64,000 nt of DNA from CAWJMF01 sp963843945 (GTDB taxonomy: Bacteria > Vulcanimicrobiota > Vulcanimicrobiia > Vulcanimicrobiales > Vulcanimicrobiaceae). A model generated the notes under the pieces. It saw nothing but the letters and a program-made list of their open reading frames with translations. It ran no database searches and was not told the origin of the DNA. Positions 43,196 to 51,563 of the stretch are shown piece after piece. Position 1 is the stretch's first letter. The number at the start of each line of letters is the position of its first letter. The position numbers and the translations under genes were made by a program. The DNA lies in NCBI GenBank assembly GCA_963843945.1, contig CAWJMF010000001.1, forward strand, positions 186,001 to 250,000, in the 5' to 3' direction.

Positions 43196-43410
43196 CCGGA
43201 GGCGACAGGTTCGAGCGCCACGGCAATGTAATCGCGCTCGCCCAAGCCGCTTGCCGCTGCAGCCTGAAGGCGTGGCAGAATGCAATCCAAGAGCGGCATC
43301 GGTTCGTGCACCGCTTCGGCGGCTTCGCGGGCCAGCAAGAGGTCTTTGAGCAACGCGTCGAGGGCAAAGCGCGGCGCGGAATCGCGATCGAACAGCTGCT
43401 GCTTTTTCGT
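43192..43410 (-). pseudogene. C-terminal remnant of a 3-hydroxyisobutyrate dehydrogenase-like gene
   Basis: Reading leftward in the frame ending at TAG 43192 gives a 70-residue stretch including FALDALLKDLLLAREAAEAV and AAAASGLGERDYIAVALEP. This matches the end of beta-hydroxyacid dehydrogenases (FALDLALKDLRLALEAA... GLGDEDYSAL), the NAD_binding_11 domain. The rest of the enzyme, including the N-terminal GxGxxG domain, is absent upstream. So this is a decayed 3' fragment. Confidence 0.7.
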
Positions 43411-43608
43411 GCGATCGGACAGCTCCGGAATTGGCTCGCCGGCGCGCTGGTGCTCGGCCTCGTCGTGAGCGCGGTGATGAACTTCATCATCACGCTGGAG
43501 ACGGGAACACCCTGGGGACCCGCCTTCGTCGAAGGCCTCATCACCAACGTCGTGTTTTACGCGACCCCGGTCGCTTTGATTCTGGCGCGCGCCGCGCGCC
43601 GCGCGTAA
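43396..43608 (+). CDS. Possible small membrane protein
   Basis: About 70 residues with two hydrophobic segments (NWLAGALVLGLVVSAVMNFI and GLITNVVFYATPVALILARA). The frame stays open to a TTG at 43177, but that part is antisense to the dehydrogenase remnant. A start near the CTG pair at 43396-43401 is a guess; no convincing Shine-Dalgarno. Unknown function. Confidence 0.4.
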   Translation: MLLFRAIGQLRNWLAGALVLGLVVSAVMNFIITLETGTPWGPAFVEGLITNVVFYATPVALILARAARRA

Positions 43609-43738
43609 CGCTCGAGGATTTGTTTTCGCCCGAGCGACGGACGCGACGTCAAGCCGGGTTCGTCCTGAAAGCGCTCGGAAAGTCGAGCCTCCTATGCTGA
43701 GTCCCTACTCGAACCAGCTTCGCAGGAGAGGACTTCGT

Positions 43739-44665
43739 ATGAAGCGCTTACTTTCTTCGACTCGCCACGGCGTGTACGCCACGCTCGCGGCGCTTCTCGC
43801 AGGCTGCAGCGGCGGCACCTCAGGGCCGGGGCCGGCCCCAATCGGCGCGCCGCTGCCTGCGGCGCGGACTTCCGCGCAACCGGATGCGCTACTCGCAAGC
43901 CCAAATAATTCCAAGGGACCAGGCACCTTCGGCGTCGCCGTCGGCGATATGCTCGCCGTCGAATGGAATTCCGCCGTCGTCCAAACGTGCTCGACGCCGA
44001 TCACCCCGACCAACGACGTCTGCAACGGACCGATCCCCAAGGCTTCTTTTCCTAAGGACCAGCTGACTGAATCCGGCTCGAATCAGGGCGCGACCGATTC
44101 AGCCTCCCTCCTCGCGAGGACGGCCGTCGGGAGGCTGAGCGGAAACGTCGCAGCAGCAGCCGCACCGGGCGTGCAAAACGGCGTCGTAGTCGCAGCCGCG
44201 GCGGCGACCGCGACCGTCAATCTGTCGTGGACCGACACGGTCACTTTCACGCCGTCCGCGTCGCTTCCGGTGGGTTCGCCCGTGACTTTCACAGCCACCC
44301 TCGCCTTCACCGGTAAACCGAAATTTGCGTGCACGGCGCTGTCAGGTGGAAGCGTGGAAGCCGGGATTGGCGGGATCGCGAGCTTGTACGCCCTCGACGA
44401 GTGCACGGGGACGACGCTCGACATCGTTCCGCCCGTATTAAGCGCACAGTTCACGACGACGGTGGGGACCTCGATTCCCATTAACGGGTTTCTGCAGCTT
44501 AGCGCGTCGGCCGATACGTCCTTTGTGAATGGCGGTTCGACGTCGTCCGGAACCTTTGGCGCCAAGTTCCACCTCGACCCCGTAACCGCCGGCGCGACGT
44601 ACGCTACCGCGAGCGGGAAATCGTTCTTGACGCCGGCTCAGAAAACGGCTACGGAAGACGATTGA
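43739..44665 (+). CDS. Lipoprotein of unknown function
   Basis: 308 residues from ATG 43739 with AGGAGAGG upstream. Lipobox LLAGC (Cys22) after a signal peptide. The mature protein is rich in Ala, Thr, Ser and Gly with beta-strand patterns (TVNLSWTDTVTFTPSAS; VGTSIPINGFLQLSASADTS) and six or so cysteines. No family recognised. It converges with the broken DUF4386 gene, overlapping by 17 bp. Confidence 0.75.
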   Translation: MKRLLSSTRHGVYATLAALLAGCSGGTSGPGPAPIGAPLPAARTSAQPDALLASPNNSKGPGTFGVAVGDMLAVEWNSAVVQTCSTPITPTNDVCNGPIPKASFPKDQLTESGSNQGATDSASLLARTAVGRLSGNVAAAAAPGVQNGVVVAAAAATATVNLSWTDTVTFTPSASLPVGSPVTFTATLAFTGKPKFACTALSGGSVEAGIGGIASLYALDECTGTTLDIVPPVLSAQFTTTVGTSIPINGFLQLSASADTSFVNGGSTSSGTFGAKFHLDPVTAGATYATASGKSFLTPAQKTATEDD

Positions 44666-45374
44666 CCTCTGCGGCTCGCATCCTCTCGTTCCACTTGGGG
44701 ACGTTCACGCCCATGACGATGAGCCAGAGCGTGAATGAAAACTCGCCGACGGCAGTGAGCGCGAGGTATGCGTCGGGCAGCGAGTACTTCGGAACGAGCG
44801 GATCGAGGATGCCGTCGGCAAGATAGAGCACGCCGGCAATGGCGAGAAAGATCCCGATGAGCTTCGGGAAGTAACCCGAGCGGAAGATCAAATATCCGAC
44901 CAGGAGGTCGCGAAACGCGATCGGCACGAGCACGACGTCGTAGCCGGCCCCGTGCAACTTCAGTGCAAACAGCGCCATGGCGTGAAGCTGGGCCGGCGAG
45001 AATACCGACAAATAGTGGGGGTCCGAAACGAGCGTAAGAGCGCCGAAGTGCAAGAGCGAGATGACGCTCAAGACGACGTCGCCGACGAGTTCGAAGATCA
45101 TCGCCAGCAACGCCAGCGTTTCGCTCACGGGCCGCAGTAAAACGTAGAGCAGCACCGCCAACGCGACGTCGCAAACGACCGCACAATCCGTCGCTCACGA
45201 AACCGGCGCGAAAGAGAAACTGATTGCCAGGATGTTCGCGGCGGTGGCTTCGGCATCGCCATGCGGGGCGACGAGTCGCCCGCGAACGTAGAGCTCGGCG
45301 AAAATACCGAGGACGATCACGCCGAGGTAGAGCCAGCCCGCCGCTCTGGCGGTGCGTTGGGGCGAGTTCGTCAC
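44649..45374 (-). pseudogene. DUF4386 membrane protein gene, disrupted
   Basis: The N-terminal part, from GTG 45374 (VTNSPQRTARAAGWLYLGVI) and the C-terminal part (VCDVALAVLLYVLLRPVSET ... ALTAVGEFSFTLWLIVMGVN) are both typical DUF4386. They are in the same frame but separated by a TGA at 45195-45197. Between about 45168 and 45225 another frame reads LFRAGFVSDGLC, the segment expected there, so two compensating single-base changes are present. Either true decay or two consensus errors. Confidence 0.8.
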
Positions 45375-45505
45375 CGCTGAGGACACGGGATCGACGCGTT
45401 CAGAATGCACCGGCGCGGACCTCCTGTGCGCGGGTACCGCCCCCCGTAACGGAGGTTTCACTGCGCTCGGAACGAGCACACTGCAGCCTCGCGAACTCGG
45501 AGCGG

Positions 45506-45991
45506 ATGAATTGGGAAGCCCTTGCGGCGATCGGCGCGGCCTTCACCGCACTCGTCATTCTAGCGACCGCGATCTACGCGTCGCGACAGGTCCGCGCGCT
45601 GAACGCGCAGATCGATCACCTTCGCCGTGCCACGCAACTGGACGGAACGCCGGCGGTTTTCGATCAGATCTTTTCCGCGGATTTCTTGTCCGCGTACCGT
45701 GCCGAGGCGCTCGAGCGCGCTCCTAGCACCGAAATCCACAAGGAGCGCACCGTACAGCGGCACATGGAGCGCGTCGGCACCCTGATCCGGAACGGACTGC
45801 TCGACGCCGACGTCGTCATCGACTTCTCGCGCGACATCGTCACGCAAACCTGGCGACGCTTACGACCGCTGGTATTCGAACAGCGGCGTTACCTGAACGA
45901 CGATCAAATGTGGGAGAGCTTCGAATACTTGGCGCTAGAAGTCGCACGCATCGACGCACGGACGGCTCGGGCCCGGGCCGGCTCCACGTGA
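45506..45991 (+). CDS. DUF4760-like membrane-anchored protein
   Basis: 161 residues from ATG 45506. N-terminal membrane segment (ALAAIGAAFTALVILATAIY) followed by a short coiled coil (LNAQIDHLRRA) and a helical domain containing AVFDQIFSADFLSAYRAE and RYLNDDQMWESFEYLALEVA. The layout fits DUF4760. Function unknown. The frame extends upstream to 45224 but without a plausible start. Confidence 0.7.
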   Translation: MNWEALAAIGAAFTALVILATAIYASRQVRALNAQIDHLRRATQLDGTPAVFDQIFSADFLSAYRAEALERAPSTEIHKERTVQRHMERVGTLIRNGLLDADVVIDFSRDIVTQTWRRLRPLVFEQRRYLNDDQMWESFEYLALEVARIDARTARARAGST

Positions 45992-46110
45992 CCTCGCGAG
46001 GGGGCCGCTCGCTCGGGAATCCGGCCGCCAAAGCAGCCCCAACGGTTCCGGGGCCTGGGAAGCGGTAAGCCGGCGTCGAAAAATCTCGCCCCATATTGGG
46101 GGGTCTTCGA

Positions 46111-46692
46111 ATGAAATACCGTGCGATCGTGCTCGCCGGGGCGTGCCTTCTTTCCGCCGCCGCTCCGGCGTGGGCGGCCGACGCGAATGCCGGCGCCAAG
46201 CTGACGCAAACGAATGGCTGCATGGGCTGTCACGGCGCGAACTTTGAAGGCGGCGCGGGCCCCAAGCTCTTCGGTATCGAGCATCGCCTCTCGCCGGCGC
46301 AAATCGCCGCCGCAATCTCGAACCCGAAGCCGCCGATGCCGAAATTTCCACTCACCGGAGCGCAGGTTTCCGACATTGTCGCGTACCTCTCGGACCTCGA
46401 TGGCGGCGTCGCGCACGCTGCGCCCGTCGTGAGCCTGTCACCGGCCTCACCCTCGAATCGCGCCGAACTAACGATTCGCTTTCCCGGAACGCCACCGAAG
46501 CACGTAACGGCACAACCGTCGATGAAGATGGGCGGTTCGAGCATGAACGCTCCGCGAGTGACGCTCTCGGCGACGAGCGATCCCCACGTTTGGCGGGGGA
46601 AAGTCACCTTCGACATGGGCGGCGCCTGGACGATCGACGTCAACTACGACGGACAACACATCAGCGTACCGGTGCACGTCACCGGAATGTGA
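46111..46692 (+). CDS. Periplasmic cytochrome c with a C-terminal YtkA/FixH-like beta domain
   Basis: 193 residues from ATG 46111. Signal peptide (MKYRAIVLAGACLLSAAAPA), heme site CMGCH (about residues 38-42) and axial Met probably in PPMPKFPLTGAQV. The C-terminal 85 residues (VSLSPASPSNRAELTIRFPG ... WTIDVNYDGQHISVPVHV) resemble YtkA/FixH-type immunoglobulin-like domains. The stop overlaps the multicopper oxidase start, suggesting that it exchanges electrons with that enzyme. Confidence 0.88.
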   Translation: MKYRAIVLAGACLLSAAAPAWAADANAGAKLTQTNGCMGCHGANFEGGAGPKLFGIEHRLSPAQIAAAISNPKPPMPKFPLTGAQVSDIVAYLSDLDGGVAHAAPVVSLSPASPSNRAELTIRFPGTPPKHVTAQPSMKMGGSSMNAPRVTLSATSDPHVWRGKVTFDMGGAWTIDVNYDGQHISVPVHVTGM

Positions 46693-48134
46693 GCGGGATA
46701 GCGCGGACCGCGTTCCTGAGGTCGGGCGCGGGCGGCATCCTTGCCGCGGCTCTGCCTTCGCTTGGAAAAGCCGACGCCGCGCGCGACCTCGTTAAGCTCA
46801 CGCTCACCGCTGCTCCGTTTACCTTCGTTCCCGTTGCCGGAAGCGCGTTCGGGGCCCTCGCCTACAATGGAAGCGTCCCGGGGCCGCTCATTCGAGTCGC
46901 CCTCGGCCAACGCGTGCGCATTCTCTTCCGCAATCGCAGCGGGGGCCCGTGCAGCGTGCATTGGCACGGCCAGATTTTGCCGAATGCGATGGACGGCGTG
47001 GCGGGCATCACGCAGCCCGCGGTGGCTGACGGGCACGATTTCTTGTACGAGTTCACCCCGGGGCCGCCGGGAACTCGCTTCTACCACGATCATGCAATGA
47101 GCCTGAGGATGAACATCATGCGTGGGCTTTTTGGATTGTTCATCATCGACGATCCGCGCGCTTTGCCGGCGGACGCCGAATTTGCACTGGTCTTTCACGA
47201 CGTGCCGGACCTCGCCTCAATCGAGCGAGCGACGAAAGGAACGAGCGGCGCGCCGATGGCCGATCCACCCGGATCGCCGGAGCTGCGTCAAATGCGCGCG
47301 GACGATAAGATGGGAGATGAAGTCGCCTACGTCGCGCACTGCGTCAATGGCGCAGCGTATCCCCAAACGAAGCGGCTTGCGGTCAAGGTTGGCCAGCGCG
47401 TTCGCTTGCGCGTGTTGAACGCGAACATGACGCAAACGCGGTACGTCCGGCTCGCAGGGCACCGGCTTACGGTCACGCATTCGGACGGAAACCCGCTTCC
47501 GCAGACGGTCGAGGTCGATGCCTTACGCCTCGGAATCGCCGAGCGCTACGATGCGCTGTTTGAGGTGCGCGAACCTGGTTCTTGGCTATTGCAGGGGATT
47601 TCGAGCGATCCCTTAGCGTATCAGCAAGCCGTCGTCGTGCACACCGAAGGGATGGAGCGCGCGGCGCCGCAGGCGAGTCCCGAGTCGCTTGAGGGCGTCG
47701 ACTATTTTACGTATGAGAAGGCCGGCGGCATGGCCGACGCGCCCTTCGACCATTCCGGCGCAACGATCGTCAAGGACTTTGAAATCGGCGGCGGCGACTA
47801 CGGCAGCGGCCGTTGGACGCTCAATGAAAAGGCCTGGCCCGAGACTGAGAAGATCGCCGTGCGCGACGGCGATCGGGTCGTCGTGCGCTTCACGAATAAG
47901 ACCGACATGGACCACCCGATGCACCTGCACGGTCACGTCTTCGAGATCGTCGAGATCGACGGGCGAGCGCTGCAGCGGCCGCTTCCTAAGGACGTGGCGC
48001 TCGTGCGAGCCAACGGCGGGACGCTTACCTGGCGCTTCAACGCGACGTCGCCCGCCGGCCGCTGGCTCCTTCACTGCCACAACGAGATTCACATGATGGG
48101 CGGCTTGATGACCGAGGTCGTGTACGAGGGGTAA
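46689..48134 (+). CDS. Multicopper oxidase
   Basis: 481 residues from GTG 46689 (GTGA overlap). All copper motifs are present: SVHWHGQIL and FYHDHAMSL in domain 1, HPMHLHGHVFEI and LLHCHNEIHMMGGLM at the C-terminus, so T1 and the T2/T3 cluster look complete. The N-terminus has a hydrophobic segment (FLRSGAGGILAAALPSLG) with one Arg, possibly a signal. Substrate may be Cu(I), Fe(II) or a phenolic; no Met-rich loop is evident. Coupled to the cytochrome c. Confidence 0.94.
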   Translation: MSGIARTAFLRSGAGGILAAALPSLGKADAARDLVKLTLTAAPFTFVPVAGSAFGALAYNGSVPGPLIRVALGQRVRILFRNRSGGPCSVHWHGQILPNAMDGVAGITQPAVADGHDFLYEFTPGPPGTRFYHDHAMSLRMNIMRGLFGLFIIDDPRALPADAEFALVFHDVPDLASIERATKGTSGAPMADPPGSPELRQMRADDKMGDEVAYVAHCVNGAAYPQTKRLAVKVGQRVRLRVLNANMTQTRYVRLAGHRLTVTHSDGNPLPQTVEVDALRLGIAERYDALFEVREPGSWLLQGISSDPLAYQQAVVVHTEGMERAAPQASPESLEGVDYFTYEKAGGMADAPFDHSGATIVKDFEIGGGDYGSGRWTLNEKAWPETEKIAVRDGDRVVVRFTNKTDMDHPMHLHGHVFEIVEIDGRALQRPLPKDVALVRANGGTLTWRFNATSPAGRWLLHCHNEIHMMGGLMTEVVYEG

Positions 48135-48178
48135 GGATCGCACGCCGGCGGCGCCACCCGGGCGGCGCGGGAGCGCAT

Positions 48179-48775
48179 TTACGTAAGCGGACCGGGCACG
48201 GCGGCCGAATTGCTTCGCCGCATTGCGAGGACGATGCCGCGGATGCAGAAGAGCGCGACGAGCGTCAGGACGGCGGCGAGGATTGCGCCGAGGAACGGCG
48301 CGACGAAAGCGATGACGACGCCGAGCGCGGCGATGACGTCCTCGATGATGCTGAGCACCGGGTTGCCGAGTCCGCCCGTGGTCGCCGTCGAAGCGCCGCG
48401 CAACGCGGCGACGCCGCCGTGGACGCCGAGTGCGTTCACCGCGCCAAGCGCCATCAAGCCGGCGGTGGCGATGTCGGGCGTCGAGCCGTCGGGGATCATG
48501 CTGCCGACCAGCACCGCGGCCGCGATCGGCTTGGTCGCGAAATGCAACACGTGCACGGCGTGATCGACGACCGGCACTTTGTCGGCGAAGAACTCGATGA
48601 CCGCGAGAATGCCGAGGACGATCGCGGCGCCGTCGGTGCCAAGGAAGTTGAAGCGCATCGCGGGATGGAGGTAGCCGAAGTGGATCGCGAGCGCGGCGAG
48701 CGCCAGCGTCAGGAACGGCCGAAGGCCGACGCTGGTGCTGAGCGCATAGGCCGTCGCGAACTGGGTGGCGTCCAT
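48179..48775 (-). CDS. DUF4126 family membrane protein
   Basis: 198 residues, about five membrane segments. ATAYALSTSVGLRPFLTLAL, KVPVVDHAVHVLHFATKPIA and HGGVAALRGASTATTGGLGN are typical of DUF4126. Function unknown. Follows coaE on the same strand with a 36-bp gap. Confidence 0.88.
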   Translation of the reverse strand: MDATQFATAYALSTSVGLRPFLTLALAALAIHFGYLHPAMRFNFLGTDGAAIVLGILAVIEFFADKVPVVDHAVHVLHFATKPIAAAVLVGSMIPDGSTPDIATAGLMALGAVNALGVHGGVAALRGASTATTGGLGNPVLSIIEDVIAALGVVIAFVAPFLGAILAAVLTLVALFCIRGIVLAMRRSNSAAVPGPLT

Positions 48776-48811
48776 CTCAGCGCCCTATATTCGCCGGATC
48801 GGGGCGAAGTT

Positions 48812-49423
48812 TCATCCGCCGGCGCGCGGCGCGGGCGCCCGGGCGAGCAGCTGCTCGTAGACGGCATTCGTTCGCAGTTGGAGCTGCTCGAGCGTTCCGT
48901 CGTTGTCGATCGTGAAGTCGGCCAATTCGCGGGCGCGTTCGGGCGCGATCTGCGCGGCGATCCGGCGTTCGACTTCGGCGCGCGAAAGGCCGCTGCGTTC
49001 CATAGCGCGCGCGATCCGCAGCTCGAGCGGCGCCGTCACCAGCACGTTCGCGTCGCAGCGCCGGTAGAAGCCGCCCTCGAACAGGAGCGGCACGTCGTGC
49101 ACGACGAACTGGCCGGGCCCGGCGAGCGCCTCGCGCGCTTCGCCGAGGCGGCGCACGATCGGGTGGACCAGCGCGTTCAGTTCGGCCCGCGCGGACGGAT
49201 CGTGGAAAACGATGCGCGCCAGCGCGGCCCGGTCGAGCCGGCCGTCCGGCACCGCTTGCGGCCAGCGCCGCGCGACGGCATCCAAACCTGGACTGCCCTC
49301 GGCGAGCGCTTCGCGCGCCAGCGCGTCGGCATCGATGACGAGCGCGCCGCGCGCGGCGAAGACTTTGGCGGCCTCGGACTTCCCCGAACCGATGCCGCCG
49401 GTCAACCCGATGCGCGCTTTCAC
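48812..49423 (-). CDS. coaE: Dephospho-CoA kinase
   Basis: 203 residues. P-loop GLTGGIGSGKSEAAKVF, DADALAREAL, LVHPIVRRLGEARE and VVHDVPLLFEGGFY are all diagnostic. Last step of CoA synthesis. ATG 49423 is 10 bp after the corrected rpsA stop. polA, mutM, rpsA and coaE share the strand, in line with the common polA-mutM-coaE neighbourhood. Confidence 0.97.
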   Translation of the reverse strand: MKARIGLTGGIGSGKSEAAKVFAARGALVIDADALAREALAEGSPGLDAVARRWPQAVPDGRLDRAALARIVFHDPSARAELNALVHPIVRRLGEAREALAGPGQFVVHDVPLLFEGGFYRRCDANVLVTAPLELRIARAMERSGLSRAEVERRIAAQIAPERARELADFTIDNDGTLEQLQLRTNAVYEQLLARAPAPRAGG

Positions 49424-49433
49424 GCGCGCATCG

Positions 49434-50584
49434 CTATTCGGTGACGGCCTCTAAGGCCGCGACGACATCGCCCTCGACGCCGAGATCGGCGAGCTCTTCG
49501 CTCGGGATGTCGGCGACGTGCTGGATCGAAGCCGGTAATGCGGCGCGTTGCGCCGTTGATCGTCAAGCAGCGTCACTTCGACCTCTTGGCCGGGGCTGTA
49601 CTGCGCGGTCGGTTCGAACTCGCCCTTGGGCACCATCGCGAGCACGCCCGGGATGATCTCGACGAGCAAGTAGTTCGGCGTGACCTTGACGACTTGCGCG
49701 ACGAGCTGCTGGCCTTCGACGAGCTTCTCGGCGTGCTCGACCCACGGGTCGGGCAACGCGTGCTTGAGCGAAAGCGAGACCTTCTTGGCCTCGGGATCGA
49801 ACTTCATCACTTCGACCTGAACGATGTCGCCGATCTTGACCACTTCGCTCGGGTGCTTGATGCGCGCGTACGAGAGTTCGCTGTTATGGATCAGGCCGTC
49901 GATGCCGCCGAGGTCGACGAAGGCGCCGAACTCCGCCAGACGGACCACGACGCCCTCGCGAATCTGACCGACCGCCAGCGTGCCCAACAGCTCGGACTTC
50001 TTGGCGTTGAGCTCTTCCTCGAGCACCAGCCGCTGCGAAAGCACGACGCGGTGCCGCTTGTGATCGAGGTCGATCACCTTGAGGCGCAGATGCTTGCCGA
50101 TGAGTTCGTCGAGATTTCCGACGGGCTGACGGCGGATCTGCGAAGCGGGAACGAAGCCGCGCATGCCGAGGTCGACGAGAACGCCGCCTTTGACGACTTG
50201 CGTCACGGTCGCTTCGATCACTTCGTCGTTCTCGTGCGCTTGGATGACCTTTTCCCAGGTCTTGAGCGCGCGGGCGCGGCGCTCGGACAGGAACAGCGTG
50301 CCGTCCTGATCGTCGATCCGGTGGATCATCACTTCGAGCTTATCGCCTACGTGAAGTTCCTTGGGGTCGACGGCGAGCGAAAGCTCGCGGAAACTGAGAA
50401 CGCCCTCGGACTTGCCGCCGATGTCGACGAGCAGCTCGTCTTGATACTTGGCGACGATCAGGCCGACGAGGACCTGACCTTCATCGAGGACTTTGAGGCT
50501 CTCTTCATACATGCGCTGTTCGAGCGCGAGCTGGTCTTCTTCGAGTTCTTCCGCCGGCGGCGGTGCGATGTCGGTAGTAGTAAT
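49434..50584 (-). CDS. rpsA: 30S ribosomal protein S1 (AUU start proposed; frame break near C-terminus)
   Basis: Four S1 domains, the usual number outside Proteobacteria: ELLVDIGGKSEG, GGVLVDLGMRGFVPAS, AEFGAFVDLGGIDGLIHNSE and NYLLVEIIPGVLAMV. The frame is open upstream of ATG 50512 to a TAA, encoding an acidic TTTDIAPPPAEELEEDQLA. ATT 50584 has AAAGGGGA with seven-base spacing and is the likely start. Near 49541-49546 one base is missing; restoring it yields LPASIQHVADIPSEELADLG and a stop at 49434, just before coaE. About 383 residues. Confidence 0.9.
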
Positions 50585-50698
50585 GAAATATCCCCTTTAC
50601 TCAGTGCGCCGGGTCGAAAGGTGCCCGGTCACACCGCCGCGCTTTGCGCAGTTCCCTCATACGGAGGGCTTTATTTGAGAGTATAAGATGATGACGGA

Positions 50699-51514
50699 TC
50701 AGGTGCGTTGGCATTTCCGGCACCACCAGGTGCCGCGCTGAGCCAGGACCGTTCTCACGATGGGACGCCCGCACGTCCGGCAGCTTTCGCCGTCCCGGCC
50801 GTAAACGGACAACTGGTTTTGGAAGCCGCCGCGCAGACCCTCGGCGTCGACGTAGTCGTCGACGCTCGTTCCGCGCATCTCGATCGCGCGCCGGAGCACG
50901 TTCTGAATCGAGCTATGGAGACGCTTCCGCGCTTGACGCGAGAGCGTTCCGGCGGGACGGTTCGGACGGATCCTCGCCTCCCAGAGCGCCTCGCACGCGT
51001 AGATGTTGCCGATCCCCGCAATGCGGCGCTGGTCGAGCAAGAACACCTTGATAGGGGTGGTCCGCCCGTCCAGCAGTCGCGAGAACGCATCGAAAGAGAA
51101 CTCTTCCGATAGGGGCTCGAGACCGATCTCGGCAGCCCACGGTTCTTCAGGCCCCGCCAGGCGCATCCTGCCGAACTGGCGGACGTCGGCGAAGCAGAGG
51201 CGCGTCCCATCGTGAAACGTCAGGAGTACGTTGCTGTAAGGCTCCGGACGCGTCGCGCTCGCCTGCTGGACGATCAGCCTCCCGGTCATCCGAAGATGAA
51301 CGACGAGCTTCCGACCACGATCCAGCGAGACGACCACGTACTTTCCGCGCCGTCCGACCCCGTCGATTCGCGCTCCGGCAATCTCTCGCTCGAAGCGCGC
51401 GGCCTCCGGAGAGACCACCTTCGCCAGGGTCACCGCCGCCGAGGAGATCGTCTTGCCTGCTACCGCGGTATTCAGGCCGCGGGCAATCGTCTCAACTTCG
51501 GGGAGTTCCGGCAC
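50699..51514 (-). CDS. mutM: Formamidopyrimidine-DNA glycosylase
   Basis: 271 residues. Catalytic N-terminus MPELPEVETIARGLN (Pro2, Glu3), Lys in LVVHLRMTGRLIV, GIGNIYACEALWEARI (helix-two-turn-helix), and the zinc finger CRTCGRPIVRTVLAQRGTWWCRKCQRT with four Cys. It removes oxidised purines such as 8-oxoguanine. GTG 51514. Confidence 0.97.
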   Translation of the reverse strand: MPELPEVETIARGLNTAVAGKTISSAAVTLAKVVSPEAARFEREIAGARIDGVGRRGKYVVVSLDRGRKLVVHLRMTGRLIVQQASATRPEPYSNVLLTFHDGTRLCFADVRQFGRMRLAGPEEPWAAEIGLEPLSEEFSFDAFSRLLDGRTTPIKVFLLDQRRIAGIGNIYACEALWEARIRPNRPAGTLSRQARKRLHSSIQNVLRRAIEMRGTSVDDYVDAEGLRGGFQNQLSVYGRDGESCRTCGRPIVRTVLAQRGTWWCRKCQRT

Positions 51515-51563
51515 GTACGGAACAGCATAACGCCCGGAACCCCCGGAAAGTTGCGGCCGGAGC

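Noticed and set aside
43177..43395. TTG start extending the small membrane protein upstream
   Set aside because: The added residues are antisense to a recognisable dehydrogenase fragment and lack any domain.
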